From positions 33,583,030-33,647,029 of the forward strand of contig CM057841.1 in assembly GCA_030068075.1 (NCBI GenBank): DNA of 64,000 nt, written 5' to 3'. Source of the stretch: Paguma larvata (taxonomy: Eukaryota > Chordata > Mammalia > Carnivora > Viverridae). The notes under the pieces were generated by a model. The model did not search any database. It saw nothing but the letters and a program-made list of their open reading frames with translations, and was not told the DNA's origin. Each line of letters begins with the position of its first letter. Within the stretch, counting starts at the first letter, position 1. This document shows, piece by piece, positions 28,690 through 39,549 of the stretch. The translations under genes were made by a program, and so were the position numbers.

Positions 28690-28900
28690 GGAAGGCTCAG
28701 GGGAAAGAGTGTGGGACGTGGAGTAAGCCAGCCCTGGGTTTTATTTATGGCTTAGGCCACTTACCACCTGGGTGATCTTGGACAAGATACTTAGCTTCTC
28801 CGAGCCTCAGTTTATTCATCCATCAAAGGAGACTATGAAGATTTAATAACAATGCCCAGCATATAGAAGGTGCTCAATGGTAGATATTATTACGATAAGA
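28690..28900 (+). repeat. MIR element
   Basis: Core 'ccacctgggtgatcttggac' and 'gagcctcagtttattcatc', with the end 'gaaggtgctcaatggtagat'. A 'atattattacgata' unit is repeated at the 3' end. Confidence 0.7.
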
Positions 28901-29302
28901 TATTATTACGATAAAGACGTGTGGCTTTCTACCAGATTAACATGGGTTTTAAAGTTTGACAACGTTCAATGGGAATATTGACCCTCTGCTTTGAAAGACC
29001 AAAGAGCCTTAGACTTACCTACAAGGTTCTGGTTTTGACAAGTGAATGAGTTCATGCATTTCTTCTGGAATCAAAAGCAATTTTTATGAAATACAACTGA
29101 GACATAAACAAGATCATAAGGCGGAGAAATACTCAAGAGGCTCCCAACTCCTGACCCAATGTTGTCCTCAGAGCATCCCTCTAAAGGGCCGTCCCGTCCC
29201 AGCTCCACCCCACTGTGCTGTGGAATGTGAGCTCAGGGTGGCCAGACCTTGCAAACTTTCAGGACAAATCAGAAACTGAGCTTTTTATGTAAGATGTCCA
29301 GG

Positions 29303-29518
29303 TTTTTTAAAAATTTTTTAAATGTTTTATTTATTTTTGAGAGATAGACAGACCGTGAGCAGGGGAAGGGCAGAGAGAGGGAGACACAGAATCTGAAGCA
29401 GACTCCAGGCTCTGAGCTGTCAGCACACAGCCCGACATGGGGCTCAAACTCACGGACTGTGAGATCATGACCTGAGCCGAAGTCGGCCGCTTAACCGACT
29501 GAGCCACCCAGGCGCCCC
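29303..29518 (-). mobile_element. Full CAN SINE, minus strand, with target-site duplication
   Basis: A complete reversed SINE from the T-rich tail to 'gagccacccaggcgcccc'. It is flanked by the 12-base direct repeat aagatgtccagg at 29291-29302 and 29519-29530. Confidence 0.95.
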
Positions 29519-30424
29519 AAGATGTCCAGGGTTTTAAAAGATCATGTGGAAACTCAAAAGCACTATGCTAATTGAAATAGCCAGACACAAATAGACAAAT
29601 ATTGTATAATTCCACCTACAAGAAGTACTTTGAGTAGTCAACTTCATAGAGACATCAAATAGAATAGAGGTTACTGGGGGTTAGAGGAAGAAGGGGATGG
29701 GGAGTTATTGTTTTTGTTTGGGAAGATGAAAAGGTTCTGGAAACGGGTCCACAGCACTGTGAATATTCTCGACGCCACTTAATTGTACACATAAAAATGG
29801 TTAAAATGGTTAATTCTGTATTGTGTCTATTTTGCTCCAGTAAAACTAAATTGTATTAAAAGAAAAGAAAGAGAGAAAAAGAAAATTGTGTTGAGAAGTC
29901 AGAGGACCAGACCTGGCCAGTTTGCAATGCCCGGTTGGGGTATCCCTATTTGGAACGCTAATGCTGGCCCGGCTCCCCTCCATCTACCCAAATTCTGCTC
30001 ATTTTTCAAGGACTGGCCCAAATATCACCCCCTTTCATTCCCCAAAGCTGAAGGTCCAGGAACATTGAGCCCAGTCTGCTGCCTGGCTGAACTAGCCTCT
30101 TGAGAAACACATTCCCCAAGCCGCAATAGACTCTACCCCATTTTCTTGTCTTCTGGTCCACGTCACTCCTTTTTACTACCTCCCTGGCCATGTAGGCATC
30201 TGAGGTTTCAACCTCCGCAGGCTGTCAGTTCCTTGAGGACAGTGACAGGATCTATTTTCTCGTGTCCCCATACAATTCAATGTTGCAGCTTTATTGACCG
30301 ATTCCTCCCTGCCAGACCTGTGGCCGAGGGCCCGGCCACAAAGAGGGGAGACCCAAGGTGCCTCAGACTCACTTCATCAGGGGTGAGACTTCCTTGTTGG
30401 TTGGTTTAATCCTGGGTGTCCCAG

Positions 30425-30592
30425 CCTGGACACTACTGACGTCTTGACCTTTGCGGTGGGGGCTGTCGTGTGGATCCCTGGCTTCCACCTACTAGACACC
30501 AGTAGCACTTCCCTAGTTGTTACAACGAAAAACATTTCCAGATATTTCCCCATGTCCTCTGGGGACCAAAACAGTTGAGAATCGGTTTAATT
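30425..30592 (-). mobile_element. MER20-like DNA transposon remnant
   Basis: It resembles the non-autonomous hAT element MER20: 'cactactgacgtcttgacc', 'ctagacaccagtagcac', 'ccagatatttccccatg', 'cagttgagaatcg'. Confidence 0.6.
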
Positions 30593-30599
30593 CATCGAT

Positions 30600-31520
30600 T
30601 CATTTACCTGATAAGGGCTTCCTTAAAATGAAGATTCAAATCAAAGCTGGTGGGGAGAGTGGAAATCATAGGCAGGTTGAAAGCTAGATACATTTTTTTT
30701 AAATCAACAACATAATTTGGCAATGGTTACCCAGAATTCTAAGTATTCTTCCTCCCAGCGTCAAAAATTCCAGCTCAAATCTGCAAGTCTGAGAACTCTA
30801 GTTTTTTAAAGCGGGATGGACTTCGCTTACTGGGTGTTTTCTGCCACCCGGTGGTCATTTTGTGTATTGCAAGCTGGAGGGAGTTTCACTAGGCAAACGA
30901 CCAGCCCATCAAAAGGTTAAGACATTGACTTTCTTTCCTCAGATGCTAGAAAGCAGATCTAAGTTCACAGCTTAGACGGACAAACCCTTCGGAAAGTAGT
31001 TTGGAGATATCAGGAGCTGGTTTCAGCGGCAACCTGCCAATTTCCTAAGGTCTTAGTTTGAATTTTTGCCCCCACTTTTCCTACTACCTAGGTCCTGCTT
31101 GTTGTGTTTATAATTTGTGACCAAGTGCATTTGACTTCATTTTGGGAAGATATTTTTGAGAATTTCATAGAACAGTTGGAGATAATTAGACATATGCAGG
31201 ACATCATTATTGGGGGTCTCTTGTATTAAAACAGTGTTTTCCAAATTCACCTGAAAGCAGAAACTGAGGTAGGGCCTTACTGAATGTTAGCACTTAACAG
31301 TGACTGTTACAGCAAGGAGGTCTGGAAACCTCAGTGTCAGGGGTGTCAGAGCTGTCGCTATGATGACTCAGTCTGCCGTCTGACCTTGAGGATGGTGGAT
31401 ATCCCTGAGATTCAGTTTTCAGGTTTGTGCTCTCTCCTGTCCATCTGGGCCCAGATAAACTGGTTATTCAGGGCTCGGGCTCGGGCAGAAGCCAAGTGCC
31501 ACCACTGTTAATACAGGTGA
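30600..31520. other. Unique intergenic DNA
   Basis: AT-rich, with no recognised repeat or exon. Confidence 0.4.
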
Positions 31521-31579
31521 TATTTAATAGCGGTAACGGCAAAGTTTCAAGAGACTTCGAGAGAATTCAAGAGAGCGAG

Positions 31580-32040
31580 CCTCTGGTCTGTCATGAACAC
31601 AGCAGCCAGACTCATTCTGGTAGGACACGTCACTCCTCTCTCCAACCGCCCGGTGATTCACCGTTTTCTCTCAGAGTAAAAGCCGAAGTCCTCACATTGG
31701 CACCACAAGGCCCTAGGTGACTCTCTCCCATCAACCCATCAGCTACATTTGCTCAGTCCTGTTCTTCATGAGCAGAAAGAATGTTCTGTCTTGGGGCCTT
31801 TGCATGTCCTGTTCCTCCCCCGTCCCCCCGCCCCCGCCCCATGCCTGGGATGCTCTCTCAGACCGGCGCCCTTCCCCCATCTTCTCCAAGTCTTCGCTCA
31901 ACCCCCTCCCCCTCTGAAACCCATCCCATCCCCCTTCCCAGCTTTATTTTTGAGCAACTGTTGTCTTATCTCCCATATTTTTTGACACTTTGTCTATCTC
32001 CTCATCACAGAATGCGCACTCCATGAAAGCAGAGACTTCT
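31580..32040 (+). repeat. L2 LINE remnant
   Basis: Typical L2 3'-region wording: 'cacagcagccagactcattc', 'cttggggcctttgcatgtcc', 'cactccatgaaagcagagac'. Heavily decayed. Confidence 0.55.
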
Positions 32041-32049
32041 TTTAATGGA

Positions 32050-33130
32050 AAAATTCTTGCTTACTGCAGACAGTTATTGACAGGGTGTATACGTAAGCAA
32101 TAAGGCAGACAAGGCAGACTTCCAAATTAAAGATCTCGCTCTTTAGAAATAAGTACATTATTTGAAAGAAACCATTTATAAGCCATCCTATAGTGATTGT
32201 AAAGGATGTCTTAAGATTATGGTAAAAACGTTCAATCTTTTTTGCTTCATCCACAAAGCAATATAATAATCCTAAATCTCGGTTTTATAGGCTCAGCTGA
32301 GATGTGACCTGAATTTCCCCTGCTTTGTACCTTGAAGGGTTTATTCCAGCAAGGAAGACCCAGGAACAAAGGAAGGCGGCAGTGGGGTAGTAGCCCAGGA
32401 CTTGAGAATACCCACATTGGAGAACTGTGACTGCTTGGGTGGTTCCGACAAAAACTAGTTTAATCACCGATGTTTCTAGGGCCTGAGGTTCTGGGGTCAG
32501 TGTTGGATGCGGTCTCTGAAGGCCTGGTGCCAAGCTCTGTCTCTGTCACTCAGGCACGTCACTGTGGGCCAATCCAGTGCCCCGAATAGAGCCCAGCACA
32601 TAGTAGGTGCTCAGTGAGAAGGAAGCCGGAGTTGGCCATGCACTCTTGGAGGCCCTGGGGGTGAGAGGAACCGGGAGGAGGAAAAGGTGAACATGAAAGA
32701 CCCATTTCTCTTCTCTCTTGGAGGACTTGGAACAATGTGTATTCTACCAGATGCTTCTTGATGCCCGGGGCCAGGCATGGGAGGAGCCTGCAGGGAGGTC
32801 AGAGGCCAGCGCGGAGGGCCCACCCTGGAGAAGTCCATAGCCTAGCGCGGGTGCCAGACGCCTCACTGTCCACCTAAGATGGACCGGTGTGGTCTGTGCC
32901 ACCGAGGGGCTCAGAGATCACCAAGGAGGGAGCGCCCCGTTCTGGGAAGGAGGGCCTGAGGGAGTCTCGATGGGGCCTGAGCGAATGGACTGGACACAAC
33001 CAGGAGGAAAAGGGGGGGAGGGGGAGGCATATCTGGGGGCAATAATGATGTTTCAGTTTCTGTTTTCTCCTTTCCTTCCTCCCTCACCTTGATTGCTGAA
33101 GGCATGTGTGCCAAGCTCTGTGGTAGAAAA
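32050..33130. other. Unique intergenic DNA
   Basis: No gene recognised. An MIR/L2-type end ('gcacatagtaggtgctcagt') is visible near 32595-32615. Confidence 0.4.
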
Positions 33131-33619
33131 TTCATAAAGCATAGAACTAAGAAAATCTCACACCCAGAGATGGTCCTCGCTCACATTTTAGAGTCTATTC
33201 ATGCAGTCTATTTTTGACATTATTAATTTTTAATCATGCATAATGCACAGATATATTCTTGTAAAAAATTAAGGCATTATGGATAGGTCTCGGGTCCCCT
33301 TAGTCAGCCAGCCCCACTTCTGGTCCCTTCCCTCCAACCCTTGCCCCCAGACGACCACTGCATCAGGGTAATAATATCATTCCAGACTGTTCTCTCTATA
33401 CCTGGAGACGGAGAGACCTATTTTTAGTTGGAATTATATTTTATATTGCAAATTCAGCTTTGTGGTTGCCTTTTTCCTTTTTTTACCTCACACGTGAGTA
33501 CTTTTTTTATATACTTATAACTTAAAATATATTATTTTGTAGTTTTTAAACTTGTTTGCACCGCATTGCTCAGACCAATGTGCGACTTGTGTGACTTCAT
33601 GATTTAGGGCCAAGGGTCG

Positions 33620-33860
33620 AGAGCGGAGGCTCTGGAAACTGATTACATAAATTCGAATCCTGTTTCTACCACTTCCTGGCTGTGTGAGCTCGGGTGGGCT
33701 CCTTAACCTCTCTGTGCTTCAGCTGCCCCCCTTTGTGAAAGAAAGCCGTTAGTAGTTAGTATGTCACTTCCTCAAAGAGTTGTTATGAGGGCAAATGAGG
33801 TAATACATATCATTTATTAAAAGTAGTCCCTGCCACGAGGGGTGCTGCAAATAAGTGTTA
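33620..33860 (+). repeat. MIR element
   Basis: Core 'gaatcctgtttctaccact' and 'ctggctgtgtgagctcggg', with the end 'gtgctgcaaataagtgttac'. Confidence 0.65.
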
Positions 33861-33914
33861 CGGCTGATAAATTTGTTAGTACTTATGGAACCATCTCAGT
33901 CTTAAGTGGTGAAA

Positions 33915-34085
33915 TAGCATGGTGGCTACGGCCGTTCAGCCCAGCTGACCGCCATGTGGGTTCAAACCCCGGGACCACCACTGGGCCAATGAACTTGGGG
34001 CAAGTTTCTTAATTTTTCTATGCATTATCTATAAAATAGCTTATAGTATGGACACTATAGGGTGAGGTCACTGTGCCTAAGTATT
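33915..34085 (+). repeat. MIR element
   Basis: 'gtgggttcaaaccccgggac', 'aatgaacttggggcaagtt' and 'tgcattatctataaaatagc' match the MIR core order. Confidence 0.55.
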
Positions 34086-34305
34086 TAGAAGGGTACGTGC
34101 CCTCAGGTGTCAGCCTGTAATTTTCTTTCTGTCTGCTACCTGATATTTCAAAGAATTATCAGAGTCATTTAAAAAGCCACTTGTCTATTAATAGACACAT
34201 AAGCCATTTGCCCATCTCCTTTCTCGTGCTCGTTTCTCTTCCCAGAAGCAGAATTTCTGGGTCATTGGGTATGCACGTTTTAATTTCTTAATATTTAAAA
34301 AATGC

Positions 34306-34523
34306 CGGGTCGCCTGGGTGCTCAGTTGGTTAAGCATCCGACTTTGGCTCAGGTGATGGTCTCAGGGTTCATGAGTTTGAGCCTTGCCTCAAGCTCTCTG
34401 CTGTCAGCACAGAGCCTGCTTGGGATCCTGTGTCTCCCTCGCTCTCTGCCGCTCTCTCACTCATGTGCGCACGTGCATGCATGTCTGTGTACTCTCTCTC
34501 GAAAATAAATAAACATTAAAAAA
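34306..34523 (+). mobile_element. CAN SINE, plus strand
   Basis: Head 'gtcgcctgggtgctcagttg' and tail 'gaaaataaataaacattaaaa'. The middle has a CA/TG-rich run (cacgtgcatgcatg). Confidence 0.9.
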
Positions 34524-34572
34524 TTTTTCTAATTAAAAAAATGAAAAATGCACATATAGATTTACTATTTTA

Positions 34573-34786
34573 TTTATTTTTTTAACGTTTATTTATTTTT
34601 GAGAGACATAGAGACAGAGTATGAGCAGGGGAAGGGCAGAGAGAGAGGTAGACACAGAATCTGAAGCAGGCTCCAGGCTCTGAGCCGTCAGCACAGAGCG
34701 CCACACGGGGCTCGAACTCACAGACCGCGAGATCATGACCCGAGCCAAAGTCGGCCGCTTAACCAACTGAGCCACCCAGGCGCCCC
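34573..34786 (-). mobile_element. Young CAN SINE, minus strand, 17-base perfect target duplication
   Basis: A full reversed SINE close to the family consensus. It is flanked by a perfect 17-base direct repeat (atagatttactatttta) at 34556-34572 and 34787-34803, a sign of recent insertion. Confidence 0.97.
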
Positions 34787-34869
34787 ATAGATTTACTATT
34801 TTAAAGAGTTGGATGAGTAGTATCAGCCAGTTTTTCCACTTAACTATATAGCGTGTATAATTTTCAAAT

Positions 34870-36150
34870 AGCATCGAATATTCGAAGCATTTTCTACATC
34901 CATCTTTCTACAACCATTATGGAAAATTGCAAACATCTACAGAAGTAGAAAGATTAATAAAATGAACCTCCATGTGCCCATCCCCCACCCCCCAACTTCA
35001 TTAATGTCCACATTTTGCCATACTCTGTACGGCCCTGCAAATAACGGCTCAATATGCCTGAGAAGCTTGTGCCGTAATTTATTGAGCCCATTCCTTATTG
35101 TTGGAAAATTAAGACTTTATTTTTTTCTCGCTGATAATAGGACTTAAATGTCTCACTTTTAGTGATCGAGTACAGGAATGTCTCGCCATCCTGTTTTAAG
35201 TATTGCCCTGCCCCCTGCTTAGCCTAGCGCAGTTCCTCTTCGGCCCTTAGGTTTCTCAGGTGCAGAGCTGGGGGCGAGGATTCTGTGCACGCGACTTCTT
35301 GAAGGATGGAGGGAGGCAGAACAGGGAAGGGAAGGGCAGAGCAAGGATGGGTGGTCAGTGACCGTCTAGCCTGCCCTTTTCCACCAGGGTGCTCTGGAGT
35401 GAAACTCGTGTCACTGACTTACCCGGCTACGGACAGGACGGTGAGCTTTTGCTCCCTCATGTCTGTTAGACCCTGGCTGCCCAGGGAGTGGGACATAACC
35501 TGCAGAGGCCACAGGGTCAGCTACCAGAGGGGGACAGCCTGTGTGTGGGGGTGTGGAACCCCCAAACACCCACATCCTGCATCCCAAGACCTTCGTTGAC
35601 ACTTATGGATGGGTGAGGTTTCATAAGAAGCATCCGTGAGGTTAAAGCAAATCTTCAGAGCTCTTGGATTAGACTGGGAGATCGGCGGCTGGAGAGGCGG
35701 GAGGCAGGAAATGAATCTCTCCTCTTTTCATATCTGGCTGCAAAGCCCACGAACGCCCAAGCTCGGGCTGCAGCTAGATATGGAACGAGATGAAAGATTG
35801 GGCCACATGATGGCTCAAATGGAATTTAAGACATAAACAAAAAAAGAAATCAGTCAAAGAGCTGCAGGAGGGCTGCAGGGGCTGGGGGGCGGGCAAAGGG
35901 GCAGGCAGAGGGGAGATTATTCTGAGCTGATGAGGCAGGTTTATGGGCCTTTGGAAAAGGCTGGCAGGGGGTAAAGGAGCCGCTGAGGGGGGTGGGTAGT
36001 GAGGTTCTGGGATGGAGCTACGGTTTGTCAGGGAGATAGGTGCACACAGACAGGAGGGCGGCACGGGGCTCTCTTGGCTGCCTCACAAAGGTCAGGTTCA
36101 ACAGGCAGGTTAGGGTGGGCTCTTAAGGGATTAAATAAGCTCATCCTTAG
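34870..36150. other. Unique intergenic DNA with weak L1-like start
   Basis: 34870-35170 resembles decayed L1 3'-end sequence ('gaacctccatgtgcccatcc'). The remainder to 36150 shows no recognised repeat or exon. Confidence 0.35.
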
Positions 36151-36164
36151 AAGGCTGAGCCCAG

Positions 36165-36377
36165 AGGCGCCTGGGTGGCTCAGTCGGTTAAGCCGCCGAC
36201 TTCAGCTCAGGTCATGATCTCACAGTCTGTGAGTTTAAGTCCCGCGTTGGGCTCTGCTGATGGCTCAGAGCCTAGAGCCTGCTTTGGATTCTGTGTCTGC
36301 CTCTCTCTCTCTGCCTCTCCCCTGCTCACGCTCTGTCTCTCTGTCTCTCAAAAATAAATAAACATTAAAAAAAAAAA
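36165..36377 (+). mobile_element. CAN SINE, plus strand
   Basis: A full SINE with head 'ggcgcctgggtggctcagtc' and tail 'aaaaataaataaacattaaa'. It is flanked by near-identical 'agaaggctgagccc' and 'agaagtctgagccc'. Confidence 0.95.
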
Positions 36378-36889
36378 GAAGTCTGAGCCCGGACCTTCTG
36401 ACAGACACTGGTGCTGGCCATCCTACTGCAAGAGACCCAGGACGGAGGAGGGAGCAGACTTTGCAACTCACACCCCCGAGCTGCATCAGACCCACCCATG
36501 TTTCCTTTGGCCGGGAAGTAGACTCTAGGAATCAAAATCTTTAAAAGTCTGGGGCTCCAGGGGCATCGGACCACTGCTCCCGCATGGCTTCAATGGGACT
36601 ATCTCAGTAACAGTGCCCCCTTTAAAGTGCGCTGCTGCGGTCCCCACTACTCCCTAGTGCCCTCACGCCTGCATGCCACACTCATTCACCTGGCCGGCCC
36701 TGCAGGGGGTGGGGGAGGTGTGGCTTCCCACTCACCAGGTCTTTGAGAAATCTAACCCCCATCTTCTTTCTTCCTTCTCAATCATCTTTTGAAGCTGCAT
36801 TCCCTGCCCTGGGCTATCGCAATTCGTGTCACGTCTAGGAGAGCAATGATGAATGGAGGCAGTGGAGGTGCAAGACCAGCATAGAGGGG

Positions 36890-37065
36890 AAAGATCAGAG
36901 TCCCGGAAACAGACTGTCTGGGTTCAAATCCCGGCCCCAGTACTCGCCGTGTGAGCTTGGGAAGTTGCTAAAACCCCCTTCTCCACACCGGGGTCACAGT
37001 GAAATGAATAAATACGCGAAAAGCTCTCATAGTGATAAAGGGCTCCATAAATGTGATCGCTAGCC
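36890..37065 (+). repeat. MIR element
   Basis: 'gtctgggttcaaatcccggc', 'cgtgtgagcttgggaagttg' and 'gggctccataaatgtgatcg' follow the MIR order. Confidence 0.65.
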
Positions 37066-37560
37066 CTGGACGCTGACGTCACTGTGCCTGCGGCCTCACA
37101 AAGCCACTCCCAGGGGTGTGCTTCCCCCGACCTGTCTGCTCCAGCTGCTCTGGGCTGGCCAGTGAGTGAGAGCTCTCCCAGCCGCGCTCCGCACTGACCA
37201 CAGGCCTCCGCGACGGGGCCCTGCCTGCTCCCCCAAAGCCCCGGGAGTAGGTACCAGACGCCCAGGCATTAGGCATTCTTGCGCCATCTCCATCCGAGGG
37301 ACCCCTTCCAGGGAGCAGCATGCAGTGGGCCCAGGCCCCTCCCCCAATGGCCCCGTGGATCTCAGGAAGCCACGCCCTTCGGAGCCACGTGGCCTCCACA
37401 CCTCCTCCGGGTTCCCCGAGGAAGGGAAATGATACAAATGCCAATTCCTGGCCCAGAAAATGCCACTTCCCTGAATTCCATGAATCAAAATCTGTGAGGT
37501 CAGGGATGGCGATTCACGCACGCGCACACACAACTTTTCAGATAAAATTACATTCACTTC

Positions 37561-37732
37561 GGGGCTCCCGGGTGAGCATCCGACTCTTGATTTCGGCTCA
37601 GGTCATGAGCTGGCCCTTCTTGGGTTCTAGCCCCTCCACCGGGCTCTGCGCTATCAGCGCCTGCTTGGGATTCTCTCTCGCCTTCTCTCTCTCTCCCCCC
37701 TGTCCCTCTCTCGAAGATAAATAAACTTTAAA
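37561..37732 (+). mobile_element. CAN SINE, plus strand, nested in L1
   Basis: A shortened head ('ggggctcccgggtgagcatc') and tail 'gaagataaataaactttaaa', flanked by 'aaaattacatt' on both sides. Confidence 0.9.
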
Positions 37733-38380
37733 AAAATTACATTGGCGTTCAGGAGAACGCACAAGTCTGAACTGTGCAGCTCGATGAGTTTGGGCAGACG
37801 CACACCCCCGCGTGTCCCACGGCTCGGCCAAGGGGAACGTGGCCATCCTCCAGCACTGCATTTCTTTCCCCCGGGGACACACTGCCCTGCCCACCCAGCA
37901 AGCTCTCTTCCGATTTCTATCCCGCGGTGGTCGTGTCTGCTCATGAACTTCGAATACATGGGATCAGGTACTAGGTACTTCTTCTGGCTTCTTTTGCTCA
38001 GCGCCGTGTTTGAAAGTCATCCACATTGTTGCGTGGATCAGTAGTTGGTTCATTTGTATTTCCGAGTATTACTCCGCGGGAGGCACGTGCCACCATTGAC
38101 TTGTCTGTTCTTTGATAGACGTTCGTTTCCAGTTTGGGGCCGTGATGAGGAAAGCGGCTATGAGCATTCTCGTCTAAGGCGCTGTGTGGACATATGCTTG
38201 CCTCGCTCCTGGGTAGAAACCCAGCAGTGGGATCGCTGGGCCTTGATTCCGGGCTGCCAAACGGTTTTCCAAAGCGGTTGTAGCATTTTGCACCCTTACC
38301 AGCCAAATAGGAGAGCTCCAGTTCCCGCACGCCCTTGCCAGCACTGGGTGTTGTCAGGCTTTTAAATTGTAGCCCTTCTA

Positions 38381-38589
38381 GGGGCGCCTGGGTAGTTCAG
38401 TTGGTTGAGTGGGCCCACTTCAGCTCAGGTCATGATCTCACCATTCACGGGTTTGGGCCCTGCCTCGGGCCCTGTGCTCACAGCTCAGAGCCTGGAGCCT
38501 GCTTCAGATCCTGTGTCTCCCTCTCTCTCTGCCCCTCCCCTTCCCCAGCTCCAGCTCTGTCTCTCAAAAATGAATAAACATTAAAAAAA
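38381..38589 (+). mobile_element. CAN SINE, plus strand, nested in L1
   Basis: A full SINE with a target duplication of about 20 bases and one mismatch (tttaaattgtagccc/attcta) at 38361-38380 and 38590-38609. Confidence 0.95.
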
Positions 38590-38702
38590 TTTAAATTGTA
38601 GCCATTCTAGTGGGTGTGAAGTAGGATCTCAATGTCGTTTTATTTCTCTCTCTCTGATGATTAAGGATGTTGATTGCCATTTTAAAAATGCATTTATTGG
38701 TG

Positions 38703-38901
38703 GGCCTCTGGTGGGGCTCAGTTGGTTAAGCATCTGACTTTGGCTCAGGTCATGATCTCACAGTTTATGAGTTCGAGCCCCGTATCGGGCACTGTGCTGA
38801 CAGCTCAGAGCCTGGAGCCCGCTCCAAGTTGTGTCTCCTCTCTCTCTGCCCCTTCCCTGCTCACACTCCGTCTCTCTAAAATAAATAAACATGAAAAGAA
38901 T
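38703..38901 (+). mobile_element. CAN SINE, plus strand, nested in L1
   Basis: A diverged head ('ggcctctggtggggctcag') with tail 'aaaataaataaacatgaaaa'. Flanks 'atttattggt' and 'gtttattggt' suggest a target duplication. Confidence 0.9.
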
Positions 38902-39213
38902 TTTAAATGTGTTTATTGGTATTTCATAAAGTGCCTATTTAAGTCTTTGACAATTAAAAAAATTAGCTTAGCGTTTTATTATTAACTCTCAGAAGTCCTT
39001 TACGTCTTCTGGATACATGCCCCTTGCCATACACATTTAGTAGGAAAATTTCCTTTCAGTCCATGGCTTGCCTGTTCATTTTCTTAATGGTATCTTTCAA
39101 TGATCGGAAATGTTAATTATGGATGAAAACCAGTTGGTTTTCTTTGTTCCTTTTGATTAGGGCTAGTTTTCTGTCTAAGAATCTTTGCCTATTAACAATA
39201 TCTTTAACAGATA

Positions 39214-39444
39214 GGGGCGCCTGGGTGGCTCAGTCGGTTGAGCGGCCGACTTCGGCTCAGGTCATGATCTCACAGTCTGTGAGTTCGAGCCCCGCATCGG
39301 GCTCTGTGCTGACAGCTTGGAGCCTGGAGCCTGCTTCCCATTCTGTGTCTCCTTCTCTCTCTGTCCCTCCCCTACTCATGCTCTGTCTCTCTCTGTCTCA
39401 AAAATAAATAAACATTAAAAAAAATTAAAAAAAAAACAACCAAA
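39214..39444 (+). mobile_element. Young CAN SINE, plus strand, nested in L1
   Basis: Near-consensus head (ggggcgcctgggtggctcag), intact box A and box B, and a long A-rich tail. The 14-base target duplication atctttaacagata is perfect at 39200-39213 and 39445-39458. Confidence 0.97.
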
Positions 39445-39510
39445 ATCTTTAACAGATAATCGTGTATCATTGGGTATATTCCCCCGCTGGTCACATTCTT
39501 CTGAAAACAT

Positions 39511-39545
39511 GTGCACACACACACATATACACATATACACATACT
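39511..39545. repeat. CA/TA-rich short tandem repeat
   Basis: 'cacacacacacatatacaca' alternation beside the 39214-39444 SINE flank. Confidence 0.75.
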
Positions 39546-39549
39546 TGCC

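Larger units (their letters stand above)
37545..39470 (-). mobile_element. Old L1 remnant, minus strand, split by four SINEs
   Basis: Reversed L1 3'-region sequence continues across four SINE insertions (37561-37732, 38381-38589, 38703-38901 and 39214-39444). Examples are 'ccaaacggttttccaaagcg' (38258), 'gtgggtgtgaagtaggatct' (38611) and 'gtccatggcttgcctgttc' (39059). No intact frame remains. Confidence 0.65.

Noticed and set aside
39214..39300. tRNA-Lys-like sequence with box A and box B
   Set aside because: It is the head of a SINE with a CT-rich body and A-tail, not a functional tRNA gene. The same applies to all other SINE heads.
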